Notes: generated by a model not told the origin, from the letters alone. 64,000 bases of DNA from Streptomyces sp. NBC_01571 (GCF_026339875.1 NZ_JAPEPZ010000001.1:3100001-3164000), one strand, 5' to 3'. Counted from the first letter of the stretch, positions 51,853-61,214 are shown. Numbers and translations: made by a program.

Positions 51853-53616
51853 CTACGGCGTGGCCGTGGCGGACGGCGCGGGGGTGCCGGACGGCGCGGG
51901 GGTGCCGGACGGCGTGTCCGTGGCGGCCGGGGCCACCTTCAGCTCGACCGTCAGCGTCGCGCCGCCCGTGGTGGTGACGCGGAGCAGGAACGTGCCGGTC
52001 GTGTCGTCCGCGTACAGCTTGGGGAGCTTGAGAGCACCGTCGGCGTCGGTCGTGAGGTCCGTGAGGGTGCGGACCGTCTTGCCGTCCGCGTCCTTGAAGT
52101 ACGGGCCCTTGTCGTTCTCGGTCGCGTCGTCCGCCGACTTCACCAGTGTGGCGGTGGCCGCGACCTTGCCCGCGGCTGCGCCCTTGTAGGTGGCCTTCAG
52201 CTGGACCTGGTCGGCGAACTCGCCGCCCGGCACGCAGGTCAGCTCGGTGTCGCCGGTACGGGTCAGGGTGTCGGCCTGGCGCGCGGTGACGGTCGCGGCG
52301 TAGTCGAGGCCGCTGAGGGTGCGGCCCACGACGGTGGCGCGGACCGTGAAGCCGCCGGTCTTCTCGCCCGCCACGAGCGTGGGCGCGGTCGCCGTGCCCT
52401 TGCTGTCGGTGACGAGCGTGGCGGCGCTCTCGCCGCCCGTGAAGGTGGCGTCCGTGTCTCCGACGATCATGAACCGGACGCGGACCTTCGCGACCGCCTT
52501 GCCCGCCTTGGTCTCGGTGCGCACCGCGACCTTGGTGTCGAAGGTCCGGCCCGCCGTCGCGGTGAGCTTCCCGGTGTCCGCGTCCTCCAGGTGGTCCACC
52601 GTCTCGGTGGGCGTGGGCGGCGTGGCCGGCGGGGTCGAGGGCGAAGCGGGCGCGGACGGGCTCGTGCCGGGGCCCGTCGAACCGCCGCCGCCCGGCTTGG
52701 GAGTGCTCGGCTTCGACTCGGGTGTCGAGGGCGCGGACGGCGACGGGCCCGGGTCGGCCGTGGAGTTGTCGCCGCTGCTGTGCGACGGCAGGCTGCCCGT
52801 GCCGTCCGGCACCTCGTGGGTGCCCTTGCGGTAGTACTCCAGCCACGACAGCACCGTGTTGAGGTAGGCCGTCGAGTTGTTGTAGCTGAGGATCGCCGCG
52901 TTCATCTGCGCCTGCACGGACAGGTCACGGCCGGCCCGGCACAGGTAGTGACCGGCCGCGAGTGCCGCGTCGTAGACGTTGTTGGGGTCCTTCTTGCCGT
53001 CGCCGTTGCCGTCGCGGCCCGCCCACTCCCAGGTGGAGGGGATGAACTGCATGGGGCCCACCGCGCGGTCGTACGCGCTGTCGCCGTCGTACGCGCCGCT
53101 GTCGGTGTCGCCGATCAGCGCGAAGCCGTTGCCGTCGAGCTTGGGACCGAGGATCGGCGAGTACGTCGTGCCGTTCGCGTCGACACGGCCGCCGCGCGCC
53201 TGCCCGGACTCGACCTTGCCGATGGCCGCGAGGAGTTGCCAGGGCAGATTGCAGCCCGGCTTGGACGCGCGCAGCGAGGTCTCGGCCCTCTTGTAGGCGT
53301 CGAGCACGGTCGCCGGTATGCCGGCCTCGGCCTCGCCGACGGAGACGGGCGTCCCGATGGTCGACGACGGGCTCGGGTTCGGACTCTTCAGCGGCGGCAG
53401 ATCGGTGTAGTAGGGCGAGTTGCCGGTCGCCGCGCCGTCACCGCCGCCCTGGCCGCCGGCGCTCACGTCGGCCGAGGGCTGGGCGCCAGAGGCCTGTCTG
53501 CCGAGGCTGTCGGTGGCCACTCCGGGTGCCTGGGAAGCGGACAGGGCCGCGACCGCTGCCGCGGCTACGGCGGTGGACGCCGCCCCCTTGCGCAGTCTGC
53601 CGAAATGCGCCGCCAT
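51853..53616 (-). CDS. Secreted lytic transglycosylase with Ig-like tail
   Basis: A 587-residue exported protein. After a signal peptide (residues 1-34) comes a transglycosylase (SLT-like) domain at about 95-275 with the catalytic glutamate in LLAAIGKVESGQARGG, followed by AVGPMQFIPSTWEWAGRDGNGDGKKDPNNVYDAALAAGHYLCRAG. A Ser/Pro/Thr-rich linker of about 60 residues leads to two Ig-like beta domains and a tail of GTPAPS repeats. It should cleave peptidoglycan glycan strands at the cell surface. ATG 53616 is clear. Confidence 0.93.
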   Translation of the reverse strand: MAAHFGRLRKGAASTAVAAAAVAALSASQAPGVATDSLGRQASGAQPSADVSAGGQGGGDGAATGNSPYYTDLPPLKSPNPSPSSTIGTPVSVGEAEAGIPATVLDAYKRAETSLRASKPGCNLPWQLLAAIGKVESGQARGGRVDANGTTYSPILGPKLDGNGFALIGDTDSGAYDGDSAYDRAVGPMQFIPSTWEWAGRDGNGDGKKDPNNVYDAALAAGHYLCRAGRDLSVQAQMNAAILSYNNSTAYLNTVLSWLEYYRKGTHEVPDGTGSLPSHSSGDNSTADPGPSPSAPSTPESKPSTPKPGGGGSTGPGTSPSAPASPSTPPATPPTPTETVDHLEDADTGKLTATAGRTFDTKVAVRTETKAGKAVAKVRVRFMIVGDTDATFTGGESAATLVTDSKGTATAPTLVAGEKTGGFTVRATVVGRTLSGLDYAATVTARQADTLTRTGDTELTCVPGGEFADQVQLKATYKGAAAGKVAATATLVKSADDATENDKGPYFKDADGKTVRTLTDLTTDADGALKLPKLYADDTTGTFLLRVTTTGGATLTVELKVAPAATDTPSGTPAPSGTPAPSATATP

Positions 53617-53806
53617 TGAGTGAACCCCTCCCGTGGTCGACCGCCCGCGCTCCGCGCGTTCGCTGGCACAGTGACGCAGGTGACCCTACGACAACTTCCG
53701 TCGCCCGGGCACCCGTTCGTGCCCGATTTTCACCGGTTGGCCATGTTCGATTGTCCGGTGGGTCACGTACCCCGGGCGGCGCGTCCGGACCTTCTCACCC
53801 GTCTCT

Positions 53807-53812
53807 CATAAT
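53807..53812 (+). promoter_or_regulatory. Possible -10 box upstream of the DUF4184 gene
   Basis: CATAAT lies immediately before a 22-bp palindrome; no good -35 is seen at the right distance. Confidence 0.4.
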
Positions 53813-53813
53813 G

Positions 53814-53835
53814 GCCTTCGGTGATCACCGAAGGC
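53814..53835. promoter_or_regulatory. Perfect 22-bp palindrome upstream of the DUF4184 gene
   Basis: Arms GCCTTCGGTGA and TCACCGAAGGC with no spacer, 36 bases before the TTG start. A repressor operator over the transcription start, or a 5' mRNA hairpin. Confidence 0.65.
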
Positions 53836-53871
53836 GACGCCTTCGACCGACGTCGGCCACAGGGGGACGAT

Positions 53872-54726
53872 TTGCCCTTCACTCTCAGTCATGCGGCGGC
53901 CGTACTGCCCGCCGTGCGGGGCGACGGAAGCGGCCGGAGCCGACTGGTGCCGGCGGTCCTGGTGGCCGGCTCCTTCGCTCCCGACATGACCTACTACGCG
54001 GCGAGTGCGGTACCCGGAGCGATGGAATTCGGCACCTTCACGCACTCGTTCACCGGTGTCCTCACCTTCGACGTGCTCGTCTCCTGGGCCCTCGTGGGCG
54101 TGTGGCTGGTCCTGCGCGAGCCGTTGGTGGCCCTGCTGCCACGGAACCGTCAGGGGCGCCTCGCGGGACTGCTGCGCTGCGGGACGGCCCGCCGGGAGCC
54201 CGGTGCGTCCCTGGCGCTGTGGTGGTACGCGTCGGCGGTGCTCGGCGCGCTGACGCACGTCGTGTGGGACGCGTTCACGCACCACGACCGGTGGGGGGTG
54301 CGGCTGCTGCCCGCGCTGGGACGGGACGTCGGGGGCACCCCCGTGTTCACGTACGCGCAGTACGGCACTTCGATGGCGGCGGCCGTGGTGATCACGGTCT
54401 TCGTGGTCGTCGCGCTGCGGCGGACACCGCCCGGCGAGCCGGTCGGGGTGCCGCAGTTGTCGCGTGCCGACCGGTGGCTCGCGGCCGCCGTGACCGGCGG
54501 CTGCGCGATCGTCGCCGCCGCGCAGCGGGCTGCCCGGTGGTGGGCCTACTGGGGCTCGGGCGCGAAGACGTGGGAACTGATCCCGACGCTGTGCTTCGGC
54601 GCGGGTGCGGGTCTCGTCCTCGGCCTCACGGTGTACGCCGTCGGCGTCAGGGTGTGGCGCCCCGCTCCGGTTCGTCGCGGCCCGGTGGCCACGCGTACGG
54701 AGCCGAACCGTCCGACGCGCCGCTGA
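53872..54726 (+). CDS. DUF4184 membrane protein
   Basis: A 284-residue membrane protein of the DUF4184 family. It starts LPFTLSHAAAVLP and includes LVAGSFAPDMTYY, EFGTFTHSFTGVLTFDVLVSW and GALTHVVWDAFTHHDRWG; about six helices. The repeated His/Asp motifs resemble the YdjM-type membrane metal-dependent hydrolase group, but function is untested. TTG 53872 is chosen because GGGGG precedes it and the family begins with this sequence; GTG 53821 lies inside a palindrome. The 3' end overlaps the convergent gene by 80 bases. Confidence 0.88.
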   Translation: MPFTLSHAAAVLPAVRGDGSGRSRLVPAVLVAGSFAPDMTYYAASAVPGAMEFGTFTHSFTGVLTFDVLVSWALVGVWLVLREPLVALLPRNRQGRLAGLLRCGTARREPGASLALWWYASAVLGALTHVVWDAFTHHDRWGVRLLPALGRDVGGTPVFTYAQYGTSMAAAVVITVFVVVALRRTPPGEPVGVPQLSRADRWLAAAVTGGCAIVAAAQRAARWWAYWGSGAKTWELIPTLCFGAGAGLVLGLTVYAVGVRVWRPAPVRRGPVATRTEPNRPTRR

Positions 54727-55483
54727 ACCCGCTCCGCGGGGCCGGGCCCCGGACGAGGCCGCGTCCCTGGCCCAGGCCGCGGTGGACGGCCCGGGCGAAG
54801 CGCCCGAGGGTGCGGGTTCCGTACACCGTCGACGGGTTGTCGTGCGACAGGACGACGATGCGGCAGGTCCTTCCGGTGCCCGTGAACGCGCCGACACTGT
54901 GCACCCGCCAGCCGTGCGCCGGGCGGGGCAGCCGGCCGTTCTCCGGGTGCGCCCACGGACCGCCCGGCATCCCGGCGGGGCTGCCCCGGAGCGCTGCACC
55001 GCGGACGTGGCCGAGCAGGCTCAGGCCGTGGACGCGGGACTTCAGGAAGGAACGGGAGCCGGCGACGACGTCCGGCAGGCGCAGGGCAGCGATGCCGTCC
55101 GAGACGGTGCCCAGGGGGCGGAGGGCGGCGAGCTCCCACCGGTCCAGGGTGTGCCGGAACCGGTCCGCCCGCCGCGGCACGACCTCCATGGCTGTGCCCT
55201 CGGCGAAGCCCTCCGCGTCGTACTGACACTCGCTCGCGAGATCGCAGGTCGGGCCGGCGCCGCCGGTGTGCACCGGCAGGGCGAGGGTGCCCGGGCGTGA
55301 GGCCGGTGCCGCCCCGGGGTCACGGGACGCGCGCGCGGCGAGCTCGGGAGTGCGGCCGGGACGGCGGCCCGCGGGTGTCTGAGCGGTGCTCGCGCTCGCG
55401 GCCACCGCGGGCACCGGCGCGAACAGCGCCGGGACGACGCCCGCGGGGAGGGCCGTGCGGCGGTGGAGTATGCGTATACCCAT
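54647..55483 (-). CDS. Secreted protein of unknown function
   Basis: A 278-residue protein. The start MGIRILHRRTALPAGVVPALFAPVPAVAASASTA looks like a signal peptide. The conserved part includes DRWELAALRPLGTVSDGIAALRLPDVVAGSRSFLKSRV, MPGGPWAHPENGRLPRPAHGWRVHSVGAFTGTGRTCRIVVLSHDNPSTVYGTRTL. I know related Streptomyces hypotheticals but no function; some look like serine-hydrolase relatives. Its 3' end overlaps the DUF4184 gene by 80 bases in opposite orientation. Confidence 0.75.
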   Translation of the reverse strand: MGIRILHRRTALPAGVVPALFAPVPAVAASASTAQTPAGRRPGRTPELAARASRDPGAAPASRPGTLALPVHTGGAGPTCDLASECQYDAEGFAEGTAMEVVPRRADRFRHTLDRWELAALRPLGTVSDGIAALRLPDVVAGSRSFLKSRVHGLSLLGHVRGAALRGSPAGMPGGPWAHPENGRLPRPAHGWRVHSVGAFTGTGRTCRIVVLSHDNPSTVYGTRTLGRFARAVHRGLGQGRGLVRGPAPRSGFSGASDGSAPYAWPPGRDEPERGATP

Positions 55484-55756
55484 GCCCGCATCCTTGCGGT
55501 CCCCCTGCGCGGGGGGCGTCTTTGCGAGGGCCACGCGAGTGACGGGCCCTCCGGGGGGTGAGCGGCAGACGGCTGATCGCTGTCTCCGGGGCCCCAGAGC
55601 CGTACTGGGACCCGGCCCGGGTCCCGTACGAGCCTCGGGGTTCCCGAGCCTCCGGGCCCGGAGTCCGGGGGCCCGATAGTCCGGGCTCCGGGCCCCCGGT
55701 CTCCGGGGCCCTGGGCCTGCGAGGCCCTGTGACTCCGGGTCCCCGGGCCCGGGGAC

Positions 55757-55863
55757 CCAGGCCTCAGGCCTCCAGGTCACCAGACCTCCAGGTCTCCAGG
55801 TCTCCAGGTCTCCAGGTCTCCAGGTCACCAAGTCACCAAGTCACCAAGTCACCAAGTCACGGG
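55757..55863. repeat. 8-base minisatellite
   Basis: Degenerate start, then about five copies of TCTCCAGG followed by four and a half copies of TCACCAAG (to 55860). The 8-base period is not a multiple of three, so it is non-coding. It sits in a 600-base spacer (55484-56084) rich in GGGCCC-type palindromes, in which I see no gene. Confidence 0.9.
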
Positions 55864-55986
55864 TCCCCGGGCCCCGACCGTCGGGCACCGGCCCCCCGGC
55901 CAGCAGGCAGGACGCCGTCGTCCATGGGCCACCGCCGGGGGCCGGTTCGGCGCCGGAGGGCCCGCCGTACGGGGCCCGTGCCGAGA

Positions 55987-56028
55987 CGGACCGGGGCCCG
56001 GCACCCGATGGTGCCGGGCCCCGGTCCG
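55987..56028 (-). terminator. Terminator of polA
   Basis: A 19-bp perfect stem (55987-56005 with 56010-56028) and 4-base loop, 57 bases after the polA stop. Confidence 0.93.
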
Positions 56029-56084
56029 GTGACGGTGCAGGCTCCCCGGTCCGCGGTCACCCGGAACCTCGGTCGCCGAAGCGG

Positions 56085-58811
56085 CTAGTGCGCCGCCGAT
56101 TCCCAGTCGGCTCCCGAGCCGACGGAGACGTCGAGCGGGGCCCGGAGATCGACGGCGGACGCCATCTCGCGGCGCAGGAGCTCCTCGGTCTTCGCGCGCT
56201 CTCCCGGGGCGATCTCCAGGACGATTTCGTCATGGACCTGGAGGAGCATGCGGGACTTCAGACCGGCCTCGCGCAGCGCCCGGTCGACGTTCAGCATCGC
56301 GATCTTGACGATGTCCGCGGCCGTGCCCTGGATCGGCGCGTTCAGTGCCATGCGCTCGGCCGTCTCGCGACGCTGACGGTTGTCGCTGTTCAGGTCGGGC
56401 AGATAGCGACGCCGGCCGAAGAGGGTCTCCGTGTAGCCCGTGGCACGCGCCTCGTCCACGACCCGGCGCAGATAGTCCCGGACACCGCCGAAACGCTCGA
56501 AGTACGTCTCCATCAGGGCACGCGCCTCACCCGCGTCGATGTTCAGCTGCTGGGACAGGCCGAACGCCGACAGCCCGTACGCCAGGCCGTACGACATGGC
56601 CTTGATCTTGCGCCGCATCTCCGCGTCGACCGCCGAGCGCTCGACCGAGAACACCTGGGACGCCACCGTCGTGTGCAGGTCCTCGCCCGACGTGAACGCC
56701 TCGAGCAGGCCCTCGTCCTCGGACAGATGGGCCATCACCCGCAGCTCGATCTGGCTGTAGTCCGCCGTCATCAGCGACTCGAAGCCCTCGCCGACCACGA
56801 AGCCGCGGCGGATCGCGCGGCCCTCCTCCGTACGCACCGGGATGTTCTGCAGGTTCGGGTCCACCGACGACAGACGGCCCGTCGCCGCCACCGTCTGGTT
56901 GAAGGTGGTGTGGATCCGGCCGTCCGCGGCGATCGTCTTGATCAGGCCCTCGACGGTCACGCGCAGCTTCGCCTGCTCACGGTGGCGGAGCATGATGACG
57001 GGCAGCTCGTGGTCGGTCTGCGTGGCCAGCCAGGCCAGCGCGTCCGCGTCCGTCGTGTAACCCGTCTTCGTCTTCTTCGTCTTGGGCAGATCGAGCTCCC
57101 CGAAGAAGACCTCCTGGAGCTGCTTGGGCGAGCCGAGGTTGAACTCGTGGCCCACGGAGGCGTGCGCCTCCTTCACCGCCTGCTGCACGGCGGCACCGAA
57201 CATCTGCTCCATGGCCTCCAGGTGCGCCCGGTCGGCCGCGATGCCGTACCGCTCCAAGCGCGCCAGCAGCGCCGACGTGGGCAGCTCCATGTCCCGCAGC
57301 AGATCGGCCGCGCCGACCTCCCGCAGCTTCTCGCCGAACGCCTCACCGAGGTCGAGGATCGTGCGGGCCTGCGCCATCAGCGCCTCGGCCTCGGCTCCGT
57401 CGTCCGCACCGAACGCCAGCTGCCCGTCGGCCGCGGCGGCCGGACCCAGCTCCCGCCCGAGGTACTCCAGCGACAGCGCGTCCAGCGCGAACGAACGCCG
57501 GCCCGGCTTGACCAGGTAGGCGGCGAGCGCCGTGTCCATGGACACGCCCTCGACGCTCCAGCCGTGCTCGGCGAAGACCCGCATCACACCCTTGGCGTTG
57601 TGCAGCACCTTGGGCTTCGCGGGGTCGGCGAGCCACTTCGCGAACGCGTTCTCGTCGCCCTCGTCCAGCTCCGAGGGGTCGAACCAGGCGGCCGCCCCCT
57701 CCGCCGCGGCGAGCGCGATCTCCGCCACCGAGCCGGCGCCCAGCGCCCACGCGTCGACCGTGGCCAGGCCCAGGACCGCCCCGCCGTGCTCGGCGAGCCA
57801 CGGCTTCAGCTCGCCCGCGCCCAGCACCGCGCCGTCCAGCTCGACACCGGCGACGACCGGCGCCGCCTCCTCGGCCTCCTGCGCCCCGGGGTCGACCGCG
57901 AACAGGCGCTCGCGCAGCGAGGGGTTACGGATCTCCAGGGTGTCCAGGACCATCGCCACGGCCGTACGGTCGTACGCCGCGCGCTCCAGGTCGGTGACCG
58001 CCCTCGGCAGCTCGACGTCCTTCACCATCTCCGTGAGACGGCGGTTGAGCTGCACCGCCTCCAGGTGGTCACGGAGATTCTGGCCGGCCTTCCCCTTCAC
58101 CTCGTCGACGCGCTCGACCAGCTCCGCGAACGAACCGAACTGGTTGATCCACTTCGCGGCCGTCTTCTCACCGACACCGGGGATGCCCGGCAGGTTGTCC
58201 GACGGGTCACCGCGCAGCGCCGCGAAGTCGGGGTACTGCGCCGGCGTCAACCCGTACTTCTCGACGACCTTCTCCGGAGTGAACCGGGTCAGCTCGGAGA
58301 CACCCTTCGTCGGGTAGAGGACCGTCGTGTGCTCCGACACCAGCTGGAAGGAGTCACGGTCGCCGGTGACGATCAGGACCTCGAAGCCCTCCGCCTCGGC
58401 CTGCGTGGCCAGCGTGGCGATGACGTCGTCGGCCTCGAAGCCGTCGACCGCGAACCGCTGCGCGTGCATCGCGTCCAGCAGCTCACCGATCAGCTCGACC
58501 TGGCCCTTGAACTCGTCCGGGGTCTTCGACCTGTTCGCCTTGTACTCCGTGAACTCCTCGGAGCGCCAGGTCTTGCGCGAGACGTCGAACGCCACCGCGA
58601 AATGCGTGGGCGCCTCGTCGCGCAGCGTGTTCGCCAGCATCGACGCGAAACCGTAGATCGCGTTCGTCGGCTGGCCGCTCGCGGTCGTGAAGTTCTCCGC
58701 GGGCAGCGCGAAGAACGCGCGGTACGCCAGCGAGTGCCCATCCATGAGCATCAGTCGCGGACGGCTCGTACCTGCGGTCTTCTCGGTCTTCTTCGATGCT
58801 GTTTCTGCCAC
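56085..58811 (-). CDS. polA: DNA polymerase I
   Basis: A 908-residue polymerase for Okazaki-fragment processing and repair. The N-terminal 5'-3' flap nuclease (MLMDGHSLAYRAFFALP, TGDRDSFQLV, RGDPSDNLPGIPGVGEKTA) and the C-terminal polymerase (ADYSQIELRVMAHLSED, RRKIKAMSYGLAYGLSAFGLSQ, LLQVHDEIVLE) are intact. The middle domain has the proofreading fold, but the DxE motif is replaced (GLATVDAWALG), so I infer no 3'-5' exonuclease, as in other actinobacteria. GTG 58811 has AGGA 8 bases upstream and gives VAETASKK. Confidence 0.97.
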   Translation of the reverse strand: MAETASKKTEKTAGTSRPRLMLMDGHSLAYRAFFALPAENFTTASGQPTNAIYGFASMLANTLRDEAPTHFAVAFDVSRKTWRSEEFTEYKANRSKTPDEFKGQVELIGELLDAMHAQRFAVDGFEADDVIATLATQAEAEGFEVLIVTGDRDSFQLVSEHTTVLYPTKGVSELTRFTPEKVVEKYGLTPAQYPDFAALRGDPSDNLPGIPGVGEKTAAKWINQFGSFAELVERVDEVKGKAGQNLRDHLEAVQLNRRLTEMVKDVELPRAVTDLERAAYDRTAVAMVLDTLEIRNPSLRERLFAVDPGAQEAEEAAPVVAGVELDGAVLGAGELKPWLAEHGGAVLGLATVDAWALGAGSVAEIALAAAEGAAAWFDPSELDEGDENAFAKWLADPAKPKVLHNAKGVMRVFAEHGWSVEGVSMDTALAAYLVKPGRRSFALDALSLEYLGRELGPAAAADGQLAFGADDGAEAEALMAQARTILDLGEAFGEKLREVGAADLLRDMELPTSALLARLERYGIAADRAHLEAMEQMFGAAVQQAVKEAHASVGHEFNLGSPKQLQEVFFGELDLPKTKKTKTGYTTDADALAWLATQTDHELPVIMLRHREQAKLRVTVEGLIKTIAADGRIHTTFNQTVAATGRLSSVDPNLQNIPVRTEEGRAIRRGFVVGEGFESLMTADYSQIELRVMAHLSEDEGLLEAFTSGEDLHTTVASQVFSVERSAVDAEMRRKIKAMSYGLAYGLSAFGLSQQLNIDAGEARALMETYFERFGGVRDYLRRVVDEARATGYTETLFGRRRYLPDLNSDNRQRRETAERMALNAPIQGTAADIVKIAMLNVDRALREAGLKSRMLLQVHDEIVLEIAPGERAKTEELLRREMASAVDLRAPLDVSVGSGADWESAAH

Positions 58812-58934
58812 GCCCCCGATCCTGCCACGCCCCACTGACAGCGCGGACCGTCCGGGACCGGCCGCAGGCATCGTCACCACCGCGTGCGAGGATCGAAGAG
58901 GTACCGCACACAGGCACGCGAGAGGGGTTCAGCG

Positions 58935-61214
58935 ATGGCCGGCAAGCCGCCCAAGAGCGATCCGGTTCAGGACGCGCCACAGGTCGTCGAACCGAAGCAC
59001 GCGGCGGCCGGGCTGCCCGCGATCGGCCACACCCTGCGGATCGCCCAGCAGCAGATGGGAGTGCGCCGCACCGCGCTCACCCTGCTCAGGGTCAACCAGA
59101 AGAACGGCTTCGACTGCCCCGGCTGCGCCTGGCCCGAGCCGGAGCACCGGCACACGGCGGAATTCTGTGAGAACGGCGCGAAGGCGGTCGCCGAGGAGGC
59201 GACCCTGCGCCGGGTCACCCCCGAATTCTTCGCCGAGCACCCCGTCACCGACCTCGCCGGCCGCAGCGGCTACTGGCTCGGACAGCAGGGCCGCCTCACC
59301 CACCCCATGTACCTGCCCGCGGGCGCCGACCAATACGAGCCGGTGACCTGGGAGCGCGCCTTCGACATCGTCGCCGAGGAACTCACCGCGCTCGACTCCC
59401 CCGACGAGGCGCTCTTCTACACCTCCGGACGCACGAGCAACGAGGCCGCCTTCCTCTACCAGCTCTTCGCCCGCGAACTCGGCACGAACAACCTCCCCGA
59501 CTGCTCGAACATGTGCCACGAGTCCTCGGGATCCGCCCTCTCCGAGACCATCGGCATCGGCAAGGGCAGCGTCCTGCTCGACGATCTCCACAAAGCGGAC
59601 CTGATCATCGTCGCCGGGCAGAACCCCGGCACGAACCACCCCCGCATGCTCTCCGCCCTGGAGAAGGCCAAGGCCAACGGCGCGAAGATCATCAGCGTGA
59701 ACCCGCTGCCCGAAGCGGGCCTGGAGCGGTTCAAGAACCCGCAGACCCCGCAGGGCATGATCAAGGGCGCCGCCCTCACCGACCTGTTCCTGCAGATCCG
59801 CCTCGGCGGCGACCAGGCCCTCTTCCGCCTCCTGAACAAGCTCGTCCTGGACACGGAGGGAGCCGTCGACAAGGATTTCGTCGCCGAGCACACCCACGGC
59901 TACGAGGAGTTCGCGGCCGCCGCCCGCGCCGCCGACTGGGACGAGACGCTCACGGCGACCGGCCTCACCCGCGCGAAGATCGACGAAGCCCTCGCCATGG
60001 TCCTCGCCTCGCGGCGCACCATCGTCTGCTGGGCCATGGGCCTCACCCAGCACAAGCACTCCGTGCCGACGATCCGCGAAGTCGTCAACTTCCTGCTGCT
60101 GCGCGGCAACATCGGCCGTCCCGGCGCCGGCGTCTGCCCGGTCCGCGGCCACTCGAACGTGCAGGGCGACCGCACCATGGGCATCTTCGAGCGCCCCGCC
60201 CCGGCCTTCCTGGACGCCCTGGAGAAGGAGTTCGGCTTCGCCCCGCCCCGTGAACACGGCTACGACGTCGTCCGGGCCATCCGCGCCCTGCGCGACGGAG
60301 ACGCGAAGGTCTTCTTCGCCATGGGCGGCAACTTCGTGTCCGCGTCCCCCGACACCGAGGTGACCGAGGCCGCCATGCGCCGCGCCCGCCTCACCGTGCA
60401 CGTGTCGACGAAGCTCAACCGTTCGCACGTGGTCACCGGCGCCCGTGCCCTGATCCTGCCCACCCTCGGCCGCACCGAGCGCGACCTCCAGGGCAGCGGC
60501 GAGCAGTTCGTCACCGTCGAGGACTCCATGGGCATGGTGCACGCCTCACGCGGCCGCCTGGAGCCCGCGAGCAAGCACCTGCTGTCCGAACCGGCCATCG
60601 TGTGCCGCCTCGCCCGCCGTGTGCTCGGCGACGACTCCCGCACCCCCTGGGAGGAGTTCGAGAAGGACTACGCGACAGTCCGCGACCGCATCGCGCGCGT
60701 GATCCCCGGCTTCGAGGACTTCAACGCGCGCGTGGCCCACCCCGCGGGATTCGCCCTCCCGCACGCCCCGCGCGACGAACGCCGCTTCCCGACCGCCACG
60801 GGCAAGGCCAACTTCACCGCCGCGCCCGTCGAGTACCCGAAGCTCCCCGAAGGCCGGCTGCTGCTGCAGACCCTGCGCTCGCACGACCAGTACAACACCA
60901 CGATCTACGGCCTCGACGACCGCTACCGGGGCATCAAGAACGGCCGCCGGGTCGTCCTGGTCAACCCCGAGGACGCGCGCTCGCTCGGCGTCGCCGACGG
61001 CTCGTACGTCGACCTGGTCAGCGAGTGGCAGGACGGCCTGGAGCGGCGCGCCCCCGGCTTCCGCGTCGTGCACTACCCGACCGCCCTCGGCTGCGCGGCC
61101 TCCTACTACCCGGAGACCAACGTCCTCGTCCCGCTCGACGCCACCGCCGACACCAGCAACACCCCGGCCAGCAAGTCCGTCGTGGTCCGTCTGGAACAAT
61201 CGGCCACCGACTGA
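58935..61214 (+). CDS. FdhF-like molybdopterin oxidoreductase
   Basis: A 759-residue protein of the FdhA/YdeP molybdopterin oxidoreductase family. An Fe-S region near the N-terminus (NGFDCPGCAWPEPEH, with C at HTAEFCENG) is followed by molybdopterin-binding blocks (SGRTSNEAAFLYQLFARELGTNNLPDCSNMCHESSG, AGQNPGTNHPRMLSALEKAK, RGNIGRPGAGVCPVRGHSNVQGDRTMGI). The usual substrate-side Cys or Sec position reads NMCHESSG. It is related to formate dehydrogenase alpha subunits, but substrate and partners are unproven. ATG 58935 follows GAGAGGGG. It is divergent from polA. Confidence 0.92.
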   Translation: MAGKPPKSDPVQDAPQVVEPKHAAAGLPAIGHTLRIAQQQMGVRRTALTLLRVNQKNGFDCPGCAWPEPEHRHTAEFCENGAKAVAEEATLRRVTPEFFAEHPVTDLAGRSGYWLGQQGRLTHPMYLPAGADQYEPVTWERAFDIVAEELTALDSPDEALFYTSGRTSNEAAFLYQLFARELGTNNLPDCSNMCHESSGSALSETIGIGKGSVLLDDLHKADLIIVAGQNPGTNHPRMLSALEKAKANGAKIISVNPLPEAGLERFKNPQTPQGMIKGAALTDLFLQIRLGGDQALFRLLNKLVLDTEGAVDKDFVAEHTHGYEEFAAAARAADWDETLTATGLTRAKIDEALAMVLASRRTIVCWAMGLTQHKHSVPTIREVVNFLLLRGNIGRPGAGVCPVRGHSNVQGDRTMGIFERPAPAFLDALEKEFGFAPPREHGYDVVRAIRALRDGDAKVFFAMGGNFVSASPDTEVTEAAMRRARLTVHVSTKLNRSHVVTGARALILPTLGRTERDLQGSGEQFVTVEDSMGMVHASRGRLEPASKHLLSEPAIVCRLARRVLGDDSRTPWEEFEKDYATVRDRIARVIPGFEDFNARVAHPAGFALPHAPRDERRFPTATGKANFTAAPVEYPKLPEGRLLLQTLRSHDQYNTTIYGLDDRYRGIKNGRRVVLVNPEDARSLGVADGSYVDLVSEWQDGLERRAPGFRVVHYPTALGCAASYYPETNVLVPLDATADTSNTPASKSVVVRLEQSATD

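Noticed and set aside
53617..53800. A c-di-AMP (ydaO-type) riboswitch upstream of the lytic transglycosylase gene, as found before many Streptomyces cell-wall hydrolases.
   Set aside because: I looked for the conserved core and did not see it; only a short GGGCAC/GTGCCC hairpin is present.
53821..53871. Starting the DUF4184 protein at GTG 53821.
   Set aside because: The codon lies within the 22-bp palindrome with no binding site, and the family begins with the LPFTLSHAAAV segment, which has GGGGG before its TTG.
56088..58838. A 916-codon plus-strand frame opposite polA.
   Set aside because: Mirror frame of polA with Arg/Leu/His-rich sequence and no domain; polA itself is unmistakable.
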